28,570 bases of DNA from DATJSJ01 sp035504175 (GCA_035504175.1 DATJSJ010000032.1:1-28570); one strand, 5' to 3'; positions 1 through 6,942 are shown, numbered from the stretch's first letter. The notes: generated by a model not told the origin, from the letters alone. Translations and numbers: made by a program.

Positions 1-303
1 GCCAGGCGGGTGGCCGCTGACAATCGCCCAGTAGATCTTGCGGACGCGCCCGGCGGCGAAAGCGGCCTGGGCGGCGAGGAGGGCGGCGCGGCGGCGGGCG
101 ACGACCAGACAGCCGCTGGTATCGGCGTCCAGCCGGTGCGCGAGCCAGGGCCCGGCGCGTCCGCGCGCGAGGGCGGGGAACCAGTCCTCGACACTCGGGC
201 CGCGGCGCGGGCCGGGATGGACGGGCAGGCCCGGCGGCTTGTCGAGGACGGCGAAGTCGGCATCCGCGAACAGGACAGGGATCGCCGCGAATTCGGGTTG
301 CAC
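1..303 (-). CDS. RluA-family RNA pseudouridine synthase, N-terminal part (runs off the left edge)
   Basis: Only the first 101 codons are inside the window; the gene continues leftwards. The reading frame starts at a GTG (301-303) and gives a protein beginning VQPEFAAIPVLFADADFAVL. It contains the DKPPGLPVHPG stretch (residues 21-31) and the family signature HRLDADTSG (residues 56-64), in which Asp59 is the expected catalytic aspartate that attacks uracil. RluA enzymes isomerise uridine to pseudouridine in 23S rRNA or tRNA in the cytoplasm. There is no S4 domain upstream of the catalytic domain, so it resembles short RluA/TruC-type members; the exact RNA target cannot be told. No good Shine-Dalgarno precedes the GTG, so the start is uncertain. 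The start codon overlaps the -35 box of the divergent gene at 360, so the two may share control. Confidence 0.85.
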   Translation of the reverse strand, partial: MQPEFAAIPVLFADADFAVLDKPPGLPVHPGPRRGPSVEDWFPALARGRAGPWLAHRLDADTSGCLVVARRRAALLAAQAAFAAGRVRKIYWAIVSGHPPG

Positions 304-326
304 CGTCCCAGCGGGGCGTATATTCT
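298..326 (+). promoter_or_regulatory. Sigma70-type promoter of the small HTH gene
   Basis: The -35 box is TTGCAC (298-303), the -10 box is TATTCT (321-326), and the spacer is 17 bp. Transcription would start near 333, just ahead of the palindrome at 336-348 and the ribosome binding site at 347-354. This is a match by eye to the consensus, not a measured promoter. Confidence 0.5.
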
Positions 327-335
327 GCAGATATG

Positions 336-348
336 TTCCCAGTGGGAA
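336..348. promoter_or_regulatory. Perfect inverted repeat, candidate operator
   Basis: TTCCCA-G-TGGGAA is a perfect 6+1+6 palindrome placed at the expected transcription start and touching the Shine-Dalgarno of the downstream HTH-like gene. Its position suits autoregulation by that protein, and it could also affect the divergent pseudouridine synthase. No binding evidence exists. Confidence 0.45.
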
Positions 349-359
349 AGGAGGCTTCA

Positions 360-764
360 ATGGCGAATTACTCGCCGAAGGCGCTGTCGCGGGTCGGCCG
401 GTTGCTGAACGGCAATGAGGCAAAGGGGCATCTTGCCCGCCTCGCGGATTGCATGGGGGTGGGCCGCAAGGCGGTGCACAACTGGACCCGGCCGGAGGAT
501 GACGCCCAGTATCGGGCGATGCCGCCGATTGCCAAGCGGTCGGTTGCGATCCTCGCCTATTTCGCGATGACCGGGGCGCTGACCGAGGAGCGGATGAAGG
601 ACATCGTGGCGTTGCAAGAGGCGATGGAAGAGTCGGACGAGCGGTTCCAGCGCATCGCCGGGCGGCTGCGGCGTATGGTCGCGGTCGCCGGTGGTGAGGA
701 GCCCGGGTCGGCCAAGCCCGCCGCTGGCGAGGAGCCGGGCAAGGAGCATAGCGCGGCGGCCTGA
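360..764 (+). CDS. Small putative helix-turn-helix DNA-binding protein (134 aa)
   Basis: The start at 360 is chosen because a near-perfect Shine-Dalgarno (AAAGGAGG, 347-354) lies 5 nt upstream; an in-frame ATG at 333 would put the operator-like palindrome inside the gene and has no ribosome site. Residues 23-46 (GHLARLADCMGVGRKAVHNWTRP) have the spacing of a Cro/CI-like helix-turn-helix: a helix, a Gly turn, then a recognition helix ending in W. A hydrophobic helix follows (residues 57-71), then a charged, probably helical stretch (76-108), and a low-complexity Gly/Glu/Pro/Ala tail. I do not recognise a named family. The likely role, inferred from the fold and the promoter palindrome, is a transcriptional regulator acting on its own promoter. 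Confidence 0.75.
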   Translation: MANYSPKALSRVGRLLNGNEAKGHLARLADCMGVGRKAVHNWTRPEDDAQYRAMPPIAKRSVAILAYFAMTGALTEERMKDIVALQEAMEESDERFQRIAGRLRRMVAVAGGEEPGSAKPAAGEEPGKEHSAAA

Positions 765-777
765 CCCGACGTCGGCT

Positions 778-801
778 GGGGCGGCCGCGAGAGGCCGCCC
801 C
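778..801 (+). terminator. Strong GC hairpin after the HTH gene
   Basis: GGGGCGGCC (778-786), a 6-nt loop, and GGCCGCCCC (793-801) form a 9-bp stem beginning 14 nt after the stop codon. Flanking GACCC and GGGTC can extend it. There is no T-run, so its termination strength is uncertain. It lies between convergent genes and could act on both. Confidence 0.45.
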
Positions 802-855
802 GGGTCGACATCGGCAAGCGAACACGACGAAAGGGGAACACGAGCAAAGCGACGC

Positions 856-1872
856 TCAGAGCCCGCGCCAGGCGAGATATTGCGCCACGACGTAGCTCAG
901 AGTCCCCGGTTGGGAAGGCGGCAGCACCCGGGTCGGGAAGTAGGTCCAGGTCTGGAAGATCGCCTGCTGGGGAACGATGCGCAGCTGCCCCTCGATGTAG
1001 CGGAAGTGCGAGACGGCGGTCGCGGTCCAGGAGACGTTATCGGCCTCGCGTGGGGAGGCATTGTAGATAATTCCGAGCGGAATACCGGCGGCTCGCGCCA
1101 CCTGCGCGGCCTGCTCGAGTTGCGGCTGCCAGTTCGGTCGGAACCACACGCAATCCACGTGCAGAAAGCCGAGCGGTTCGCCGGTCGCGGTCTGGTACGC
1201 TCTGACCCACTCCGCAAGTTGGCTGCCCCAGTCCTCACCGTTGGGGGGCGAGACGCCGACCGGCTCCACGTCGCCGACCTTGACGCCGGGAAATACACTG
1301 CGGATATCGGCGACCTTGGCGGCGGTCTCCTGCGCAACTTCAGCGATCGATGAGTGGCACGGCACTCCTGCGCGACCGCGGCGGGCGTTGTAGTCGTGGC
1401 CGTACCACAGCGGTTCATCCATAAATGCATATTGGACCGTCCCGCCAAGGCCGCTGATGCGACGCGCCGCCGTGAGCATGTCGGATCGCGGCCCGTGACC
1501 CTCCACCCCAAGACCACATTTGCGTGAGGCGATCAGCGGCGTGACCTGCATGGCAAGCGCGACGTGATCGCGGCGCAATCCGGCAATTATCGCCGCCAAT
1601 TCCTGATCGGGCGCGGTCATCACCGAACGTTTGCTGATGCCGAAAACCTGGACGTGGGTCAGAGCACCCGACCAGGCCTGCTGGGAGCTGAAGAGGTCCA
1701 TGTAGTCGTTCGGCTCCCAGCCGCGCGCCTGGCGCCACTCGGGGCCGACGGCGATGAGCCAGATTTGCGGCAGCGACGGGTCGTTGCCCTGCGGCGTCTT
1801 TGCTCGGGCCGCAGGAGCGGTGAAGGTGCCGACGCCGGCCGCGAGGAGGATTGCAGCAAATAGTCTCCGCAT
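856..1872 (-). CDS. Secreted protein of unknown function, possibly a TIM-barrel glycosidase-like fold (338 aa)
   Basis: The start at 1872 is preferred over one 29 codons upstream because GGAG lies 8 nt before it and it places a clean signal peptide at the N-terminus: MRR, a hydrophobic core (LFAAILLAAGVGTF), and a probable cleavage after APAARA (residue 24). The mature protein has alternating hydrophobic strand-like segments, including QIWLIAVGP, VQYAFMDEPLWYG, GFLHVDCVWFRPNW and GIIYNAS, each followed by helical stretches. That pattern is typical of a (beta/alpha)8 barrel. The Asp-Glu of FMDEP and the Asp of HVDCVW are candidate active-site acids, as in many glycoside hydrolases, but I cannot assign a family. 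It would act in the periplasm or outside the cell. It lies next to the sulfotransferases but is transcribed away from them. Confidence 0.75.
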   Translation of the reverse strand: MRRLFAAILLAAGVGTFTAPAARAKTPQGNDPSLPQIWLIAVGPEWRQARGWEPNDYMDLFSSQQAWSGALTHVQVFGISKRSVMTAPDQELAAIIAGLRRDHVALAMQVTPLIASRKCGLGVEGHGPRSDMLTAARRISGLGGTVQYAFMDEPLWYGHDYNARRGRAGVPCHSSIAEVAQETAAKVADIRSVFPGVKVGDVEPVGVSPPNGEDWGSQLAEWVRAYQTATGEPLGFLHVDCVWFRPNWQPQLEQAAQVARAAGIPLGIIYNASPREADNVSWTATAVSHFRYIEGQLRIVPQQAIFQTWTYFPTRVLPPSQPGTLSYVVAQYLAWRGL

Positions 1873-2269
1873 TCCACGTTCTCCGTGTTCAGACAACCGA
1901 CTCACGGTCAGTCGCCGGGACCATGTATCACTCGCTGCGCTGACGCACAGCAGCGTCATCCGACAAGGGGATATGACCGCTGCAGCGTACGGGGCAACGC
2001 TCCCTTGCCAGCGCAGTTGTGATGTGGCTTCGGTCGATCATGCGCTCCATCAGGCTGCACACGCGCCCGTGCGGTGCGGCGATCGCGGAGCACCGCTCTG
2101 ATCAACTGTCCCAGTCCGCAGGCTCCTGACATGTCCGGCCGAATCCGCGCCGATCAATCCACGCGCAACGACGGAGGGCCGTCCTGCCGCCGGCTCCGAT
2201 CCTGGTGAAAGACAGTGCCCATGGTTCCCCGTCGTGCAACGCCCCTCCGGGCGCCGCGGCCGTCTGGAG

Positions 2270-2298
2270 GTGACAGGCATCTGCCTGCGCCCGATAAT
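2270..2298 (+). promoter_or_regulatory. Promoter upstream of the Stf0-type sulfotransferase
   Basis: GTGACA (2270-2275) and GATAAT (2293-2298) each match the sigma70 consensus at 5 of 6 positions and have the ideal 17-bp spacing. Transcription would begin near 2305, about 80 nt before the coding start. The assignment is by pattern only. Confidence 0.5.
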
Positions 2299-2323
2299 GG
2301 CTTCCGCATCGGATCGCCGAGCC

Positions 2324-2344
2324 CGGCGCTGCGGCGCCGCTTTT
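2324..2344 (+). terminator. Intrinsic-terminator-like hairpin in the sulfotransferase leader
   Basis: CGGCGC (2324-2329), loop TGCG, and GCGCCG (2334-2339) are followed by C and TTTT (2341-2344). The hairpin lies about 20 nt after the predicted transcription start and 40 nt before the gene, so it could be an attenuator, the end of a very short RNA, or a relic terminator of a lost upstream gene. Confidence 0.45.
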
Positions 2345-2384
2345 CTTGAACGCTTGAGTCCTCTGGTCCACTCTAGGCAATGAA

Positions 2385-3257
2385 ATGCTGCAATCCAGCC
2401 TCCGCACGCCTCCGGGACACGCCTCACGCATGAACCCCGTTCTCGACGGCATTTACGGCATGTTCCCAGAGTCGCCGCACCAGAAGCTCGTCGAAAAGGA
2501 ATATGATCCTGCTACGCTTTATGACTGGGACCGATACGACAATGCGAAAGTCGATGCCTTTTTGCTGTGTTTCGCAAATCGATCCGGATCAACCTATCTG
2601 GCGAATCACATGGCAAGCCTGGGGGTTTTCAGTGAAAGGACCCTCCACAACAATTTCGAGTATTTCACGGGACCGATAATACTCAACTTTCTGCGGCAGA
2701 ATCCCGATGCACGATTTCCAGAATTCATGGCGCATCTGATCAAGAATTTTACGTCCCAATCTGGTTATTTCAGCGCCAAGCTCAGCATCGATATCGTGGT
2801 TTGGCTGACGAGGACGGGCGCGATGGCGCGGTGCTTCCGCGCGCCCCGGTTCCTGACGATCATACGGCGCAACATCATTGCGCAGGCGATATCGCACGTC
2901 ATCGCCATGCAGACGTCGCAATGGACTTCGCTGAAACGAACGAAGGACGCGACTCTGACCTTCAATCCCGATGAGATTGCGGCCTCGGTCCGCCGCATTG
3001 CGGTTGGCCGTGCCCTGTCCGAGGTTTTCTTCACCTTCCACGGCATCACGCCGATCGAATTCGTCTACGAGGACATCGTTGCCGATCCGACCCTGATCCG
3101 CACCACGCTGAGCGGAATCGTCGATCCCAGCCGGATGAACAACGTGCCGCCACCGCTCCGGCTCGAGCGGCAGGCGACGGGTCTGAATGCGGAGTGGGAG
3201 GAGCGATTCCGACAGTTGTTTCCGAAGCTCGTCGCGGACGTCGGTTCGCCGGCCTGA
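2385..3257 (+). CDS. Stf0-like sulfotransferase (290 aa)
   Basis: This is a cytosolic enzyme expected to move sulfate from PAPS to a hydroxyl group of a carbohydrate or lipid. The 5'-phosphosulfate loop is visible as FLLCFANRSGSTYL (residues 59-72, RSGST at 66-70). The 3'-phosphate-binding region is TIIRRNIIAQAISHVIAMQTSQW (158-180), with Arg161/162 and Ser170 in the expected places; this combination is characteristic of the Stf0/NodH-like group. The start is uncertain: ATG codons at 2385, 2430 and 2460 are all in frame and none has a strong ribosome site. The gene is much poorer in GC than its surroundings (43% in 2701-2760 by hand count), which suggests recent acquisition. A second, different sulfotransferase follows about 300 bp downstream. 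Confidence 0.85.
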   Translation: MLQSSLRTPPGHASRMNPVLDGIYGMFPESPHQKLVEKEYDPATLYDWDRYDNAKVDAFLLCFANRSGSTYLANHMASLGVFSERTLHNNFEYFTGPIILNFLRQNPDARFPEFMAHLIKNFTSQSGYFSAKLSIDIVVWLTRTGAMARCFRAPRFLTIIRRNIIAQAISHVIAMQTSQWTSLKRTKDATLTFNPDEIAASVRRIAVGRALSEVFFTFHGITPIEFVYEDIVADPTLIRTTLSGIVDPSRMNNVPPPLRLERQATGLNAEWEERFRQLFPKLVADVGSPA

Positions 3258-3571
3258 CGGAGTTTTTTCACGATACCGGCCGCTGGACACTTGCGGGCAA
3301 GCCGTTTTGCCGGCCAGAAATGACTGCCGGGCGCCGCCGGGAGGTCCGCTCCCGTTGCGGAGCCGCACAAGGTTGCCGTCGTCGCGGGGCGCGAGCCTCG
3401 CCGTCGACCGCGCTTCAGGCCGGCCGAAGTCCGCCGGAAATGCCTTCACGTTTCAGGCGGGCACACCGTGGAAGGATGCACCCGCGTGCCGGCCCGAGAC
3501 CTGAGTCCCGCCCCGAACCGCACTCTCTTGCTCGGATGCTGCCAGATGCCAACTCGAAGTCGGACACGACC
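3258..3571. other. 314-bp spacer between the two sulfotransferase genes
   Basis: No gene is supported here. The frame of the downstream sulfotransferase stays open through most of it, but the encoded sequence is Arg/Pro/Ala-rich and unlike a sulfotransferase, so I treat it as untranslated. A T6 tract (3273-3278) follows only a very short stem, and a 5-bp hairpin GGCAA/TTGCC lies at 3296-3311. Neither is convincing alone. Confidence 0.4.
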
Positions 3572-4465
3572 ATGATTGAGAGCGCCGGAATGCTGAACAA
3601 GCGACTGATCGTGGGCCTCGGCTACGAGAAGTGCGGCACGACATCGGCCCATGCGGTGCTGGCGCGGAGTCCGCTCGTGTCGATCTCGGCCCGGAAGGAG
3701 ACCTTCTTCTTCAACAGGGACCATCAGAAAGGGTTGGATTACTATCTGTCTCTATTCGACGGAAAAGAAGATGCCAAGTTTATGCTCGACATCACCCCAA
3801 GCTATCACAAAAAGCGCGATACATATAAGAGGATAAACGAAGTTGCGCCGGATTCGTTGATCGTCCTGTTTATCAGAGATCCGATCCGACGGGCGTTTTC
3901 CCTGTACTGGCACGACATCACGCATCATCACGCGTCTGGCCAAAGGGCCATAGGGCCAAACGGGGAGCTCTTTCAAAAGCCGTTCCGGCGGACTTTCCTG
4001 GATGTCTCGAGGCGCTACAACAACTATTTCGTAAACCTGTCAGACTCTATTTTTGGCATATACAGATCTTTTTCAAGGGACAGGGTTCTGATCGTCTATT
4101 TCGACGAAATCAACAATGGCACCTTTCTCCCCCGCCTTGAGGAGCGCCTGCAACAATCGCTGATGATGGATCGGGCCGACGTCTGGCGGAACAAGAATGT
4201 CCCGATCATCTACCAATTGCAGATGGTCGATGGCGAAGAGCATCTGGTGCTGCACAGAGGCGGCAAGGCGATCTCGTGGCCGGTGCAGCAGCTCGGCTGG
4301 CGCACGGTCTGCCAGGCGCTCGCGGCAAGTCAGTACTGGTCCAAATTCGTCAGCAAGGCCGACTACGACAAGATATATGACCGGCTCTACCGCAACATGA
4401 ACTTTGCCAAGCTCGGAATCGATCGCGATCGTCTCTTCGAACCGGGAATTCTATCGCGCGTATAG
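3572..4465 (+). CDS. Sulfotransferase related to the heparan-sulfate type (297 aa)
   Basis: This is a PAPS-dependent sulfotransferase of a different family from its neighbour. Numbered from the ATG at 3572, the 5'-phosphosulfate-binding loop is GLGYEKCGTTS (residues 15-25, KCGTT at 20-24). The catalytic-site-like KETFFF is at 42-47, the ITPSYHKK strand at 74-81, and the 3'-phosphate-binding segment IRDPIRRAFSLYWH at 101-114. This motif order matches the heparan sulfate N/O-sulfotransferase branch. In-frame starts at 3536, 3572 and 3590 are possible; the conserved fold begins at about 3600, so the true start must be one of these. Base composition is strikingly AT-rich (35% GC in 4021-4080, 42% in 3781-3840), so the pair looks horizontally acquired. 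The acceptor is unknown. Confidence 0.85.
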   Translation: MIESAGMLNKRLIVGLGYEKCGTTSAHAVLARSPLVSISARKETFFFNRDHQKGLDYYLSLFDGKEDAKFMLDITPSYHKKRDTYKRINEVAPDSLIVLFIRDPIRRAFSLYWHDITHHHASGQRAIGPNGELFQKPFRRTFLDVSRRYNNYFVNLSDSIFGIYRSFSRDRVLIVYFDEINNGTFLPRLEERLQQSLMMDRADVWRNKNVPIIYQLQMVDGEEHLVLHRGGKAISWPVQQLGWRTVCQALAASQYWSKFVSKADYDKIYDRLYRNMNFAKLGIDRDRLFEPGILSRV

Positions 4466-4473
4466 AATCGCAG

Positions 4474-4498
4474 GCGCGTCACCAGGGTTTGGACGCGC
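4474..4498. terminator. Hairpin between convergent sulfotransferase and dioxygenase genes
   Basis: GCGCGTC (4474-4480) and GACGCGC (4492-4498) form a 7-bp stem with an 11-nt loop, 9 nt after the sulfotransferase stop. A perfect GAGCCC-C-GGGCTC palindrome follows at 4509-4521. There is no T-run. It may be a bidirectional terminator for the two convergent genes. Confidence 0.35.
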
Positions 4499-4577
4499 GC
4501 AGGCGGCTGAGCCCCGGGCTCGTCGCTGCACGCGGGGCCGCGTTCCCGGCTCGTTGTCGAACCGCGCACTTCGAACC

Positions 4578-5897
4578 CTACGCGGCAGACTCCTCGACTT
4601 CCCCAGGCTCCGAGTGCAGATACACGCCACTGGCAAACCGGTGCGGGCCGTGGTCGTAAAGCTTCACGGCGCGATTCTCGAAGTACAGCGGCACCAGCCG
4701 GCTCGGGCAGTAATGGGTCACCACGCTTTTGCGGGTGATGTCGCGCGAGACGGGGTTCCCGCCATGGACGAGATCGGCATGCCAGATCAGCACGTCGCCG
4801 GCCTTGGCCGCGAAAACCTTCTTCTCCATCCCCTGCTGCGTGGTGCGCTTGCGCAATGAATCGACGAATGCATTCACCTCGCTCGACGGGAACTTGCCGT
4901 CATTCATGCGGCGCCAGTCATGGATGGTTTTGAACTCGCCGCCGTACAGCCAGTCTTCCAGCGTGTGGCTGCGCTCGTGATAGAACAGCTCGCCGGCGCC
5001 AAGCGTCACGTCCTCCAGCGCGATCCAGGAGGCGACGAAATTGCGCGGGATGGAATACGCTACGTACGCGGTGTCCTGGTGGCCCGTCTGCGCCGAGCCG
5101 CGCCAGAAGCCGAGCGTCTGCGACGCCAGCGCCCGGCTCTCGAACACCAGCGCCATGAAATCGCTGATCGCGTCAGCGAAGATCGCATTGCGGATGGCGC
5201 GCGACAGGAAATGGATGTCGAGCGCCTTCGCCGGATGGTCGTTGATCTCCGGCCGCCACTTGACCGTCTCGCGCGAGCCGACGACCGCGCCGCATTCGAA
5301 CAGCTGCCGCGGCATCTGACCGGAATGGGCCCGCTCAAGGGCGTCCCGCGCCGGGCCGAGAATCTCCGGCGGGATCGCATTCTGGAGGATGACGTAGCCG
5401 TGCGCGATCCAGAACCGCAGCAGCTCGGCCTGCGCTTCGGTGATCTGGCCGATTTCCAGCTTGCCGGCGATGATGTCGTGGGCATTCGGCAGGTCGGGCC
5501 AGAGCCCGCCGAAGCGCGACGGCGGCGCGGCTGGGTTGCCGGGCCGTTCGGCGTCGGGATTGGGCAGGAAGGCGCGCGCCTTGCCGAAGCGCCGGTAGTG
5601 GTCGGCTGCATCGGTCGCGAGACCCGCTGCGATCTCCTCGGTGGCCTGGGGATAGGACCGCAGATAGTGCACCGGGTCGAAGCCGATCATGCGGGCTTCG
5701 CGGCCCTCGCGCCGGCCGGCTGCGTTGTAGTGGTGCCACCCGCTCTTGAAGTGTTTCGCGGCGACGCCGCGTGCCACATCGGGGTAGCGGGTCAGATAGA
5801 ATTCTTCGTCGAACTGCCCCTGCTCGGTGATCGAGGGCGAAGGCGGCGTCCGTTGCGGCTCTGCCGCTGTCCGAGGCATTTCCTGCGCTTGCGACAT
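4578..5897 (-). CDS. Phytanoyl-CoA dioxygenase (PhyH)-family enzyme with N-terminal YPDV repeats (439 aa)
   Basis: This is an Fe(II)/2-oxoglutarate-dependent oxygenase, expected to hydroxylate a small molecule or lipid in the cytoplasm. The metal triad is visible: His273-x-Asp275 in TGHQDTAY, and the distal His378 in DLVHGGNP. Arg389 in DITRKSVV is the likely 2-oxoglutarate-binding residue. The catalytic domain covers about residues 140-430. Ahead of it lie two tandem repeats, FDEEFYLTRYPDVA...HHYNAAGRREGR (29-66) and FDPVHYLRSYPQA...DHYRRFGKAR (73-108). Such FD-YL-YPDV-HY-G-EGR units often occur in surface-glycan glycosyltransferase and sulfotransferase proteins. The start is supported by GAGGGAG just upstream. 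The gene faces the sulfotransferases convergently, and its substrate is unknown. Confidence 0.87.
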   Translation of the reverse strand: MSQAQEMPRTAAEPQRTPPSPSITEQGQFDEEFYLTRYPDVARGVAAKHFKSGWHHYNAAGRREGREARMIGFDPVHYLRSYPQATEEIAAGLATDAADHYRRFGKARAFLPNPDAERPGNPAAPPSRFGGLWPDLPNAHDIIAGKLEIGQITEAQAELLRFWIAHGYVILQNAIPPEILGPARDALERAHSGQMPRQLFECGAVVGSRETVKWRPEINDHPAKALDIHFLSRAIRNAIFADAISDFMALVFESRALASQTLGFWRGSAQTGHQDTAYVAYSIPRNFVASWIALEDVTLGAGELFYHERSHTLEDWLYGGEFKTIHDWRRMNDGKFPSSEVNAFVDSLRKRTTQQGMEKKVFAAKAGDVLIWHADLVHGGNPVSRDITRKSVVTHYCPSRLVPLYFENRAVKLYDHGPHRFASGVYLHSEPGEVEESAA

Positions 5898-5913
5898 CGC
5901 TCCCTCGCACCCA

Positions 5914-6015
5914 TCAGGTTTGCTGTCGATACCGGTCCGCCAGAGACGTATTATACTCGGACCCCGGGCGCCATGAGTACGCAGCAGAACGCCGCGACAA
6001 ATGAGGCGCCGCCAT
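5914..6015 (-). CDS. Possible 33-codon upstream ORF (leader peptide) of the dioxygenase gene
   Basis: An ATG (6013-6015) lies only about 10 nt after the -10 box of a strong promoter, so the message would be almost leaderless. The frame begins MAAPHLSRRSAAYSW and stops 16 nt before the dioxygenase ATG. It has no known motif and could be chance. Its placement between a promoter and a gene is why it is listed. Confidence 0.3.
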   Translation of the reverse strand: MAAPHLSRRSAAYSWRPGSEYNTSLADRYRQQT

Positions 6016-6024
6016 CAACAATTT

Positions 6025-6053
6025 TTTATACGGCGGCCCGCGGTGGGCGTCAA
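6025..6053 (-). promoter_or_regulatory. Strong sigma70-type promoter for the dioxygenase gene
   Basis: On the minus strand TTGACG (6048-6053) and TATAAA (6025-6030) each match the consensus at 5 of 6 positions with a 17-bp spacer. Transcription would start near 6018, giving a leader of about 120 nt before the gene at 5897. A second, isolated perfect TATAAT lies at 5950-5955 on the same strand without a good -35 box. Confidence 0.6.
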
Positions 6054-6131
6054 CCGGCATGCTGCGCTGCAACCGTCGTCGCCTGCCCGCCGCATCCTGC
6101 ATCCGCTCGGGACGCCCAAGCGCGTCGGAAG

Positions 6132-6192
6132 GGGTTTCCAAAGGGCGACTGCCCTTTGGCGGGTCCAGGGCAGAGCCCTGGCCTTGCCTTAC
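6132..6192 (+). repeat. Intergenic double-hairpin repeat, copy A
   Basis: Hairpin 1 is CCAAAGGGC / GCCCTTTGG (6138-6146, 6151-6159; 9-bp stem, GACT loop). Hairpin 2 is CCAGGGC / GCCCTGG (6165-6171, 6175-6181; AGA loop). A pyrimidine-rich tail ends in CCTTAC (6187-6192), directly abutting the stop codon of the gene at 6193. The 32 bases 6132-6163 are identical, in inverse orientation, to 15802-15833. Confidence 0.85.
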
Positions 6193-6921
6193 TTATTTCG
6201 CCGCCCACCCTCGGCACGCCTCCCCGAATGCCCGGAACAGGGCCAGGCTGGGCGGATCATCGAGCGGCTCCCATTCGGGGTGAAACTGCACGCCCACCAC
6301 GAACCCCGTCGCCGTCTCCAGCCGCACCCCTTCGATCGTCCCGTCCTCCGCCACCGCCTCCGCGACCAGGCCCGGCGCCAGCCGGTCGATCGCCTGCCCG
6401 TGCAGCGAGTTCACCTGGATCTGCTGTGCGCCCATGATCGTGGCCAGCCGCCCGGACAGTGCAACCGCATGCGCCTTCCCGAAGGCGATGGCATTGCTCC
6501 CTTCCGGCGCGCGATGGTCGCCCCGCCCCGGGACGCCGTGCACCGTTTGATGCAGCGTGCCGCCGAGCGCCACGTTGAGCTCCTGGATCCCCCGGCAAAT
6601 GGCGAGCAGCGGCGTGCCGCGCCGGACAGCCTCACGGATCAACGGCAGGGTGGTCGCGTCGCGCGCCGGGTCGTGACTGTCGGGCGTGACCGAGATGCCG
6701 CCACCATAGTGGTGCGGTTCGACATTGCTCGGACTGCCCGAGACCAGCACCCCGTCCAGCCGGTCCAGCACCGCGATCTGTGCCTCGCCGGTCGGCGGGA
6801 TCAGCAGCGGCACCGCGCCGATGGTGGCCAGCAGCGCGGCGCCGTAGCGGGCCGGGGTGGCGTGGTGCAGTTCGTCGTCCAGGCGGCGGGTGCAGCAGGG
6901 AATGCCGACGACCAGGGTCAA
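6193..6921 (-). CDS. Class-I glutamine amidotransferase-like peptidase C26 (PuuD-like, 242 aa)
   Basis: The fold is that of gamma-glutamyl-gamma-aminobutyrate hydrolase (PuuD) relatives, which cleave gamma-glutamyl amides. The nucleophile is Cys109 in PLLAICRGIQELNVALGG, and the His-Glu pair is His214 and Glu216 in GVQFHPEWE. These three residues complete the catalytic triad. The start is a TTG at 6919-6921, supported by a perfect GGAGG 9 nt upstream and by the family's typical N-terminus (LVVGIPCCTR). The Bcr/CflA exporter gene ends only 21 nt upstream, so the two are almost certainly co-transcribed. No other puu pathway gene is in the window, so the true substrate is open. Confidence 0.88.
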   Translation of the reverse strand: MTLVVGIPCCTRRLDDELHHATPARYGAALLATIGAVPLLIPPTGEAQIAVLDRLDGVLVSGSPSNVEPHHYGGGISVTPDSHDPARDATTLPLIREAVRRGTPLLAICRGIQELNVALGGTLHQTVHGVPGRGDHRAPEGSNAIAFGKAHAVALSGRLATIMGAQQIQVNSLHGQAIDRLAPGLVAEAVAEDGTIEGVRLETATGFVVGVQFHPEWEPLDDPPSLALFRAFGEACRGWAAK

Positions 6922-6942
6922 GCGGGAAACCTCCGGGGCGGA

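Larger units (their letters stand above)
1873..2384. other. 512-bp divergent intergenic region
   Basis: No convincing gene was found here. It holds the ribosome site of the secreted protein, a near-perfect 15-bp dyad (1899-1913, 6 of 7 pairs) just upstream of that gene, and the promoter and terminator-like hairpin described separately at 2270-2344. The rest shows no recognisable repeat, tRNA or transposase remnant. Confidence 0.5.

Noticed and set aside
3194..3571. N-terminal extension of the second sulfotransferase
   Set aside because: The frame overlaps the end of the first sulfotransferase and encodes Arg/Pro-rich sequence unlike any sulfotransferase domain, and sulfotransferase homology begins only at about 3600.
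4920..6437. A 505-codon plus-strand frame
   Set aside because: It is antisense to the dioxygenase and runs through repeat copy A into the antisense of the hydrolase gene; no domain is seen.
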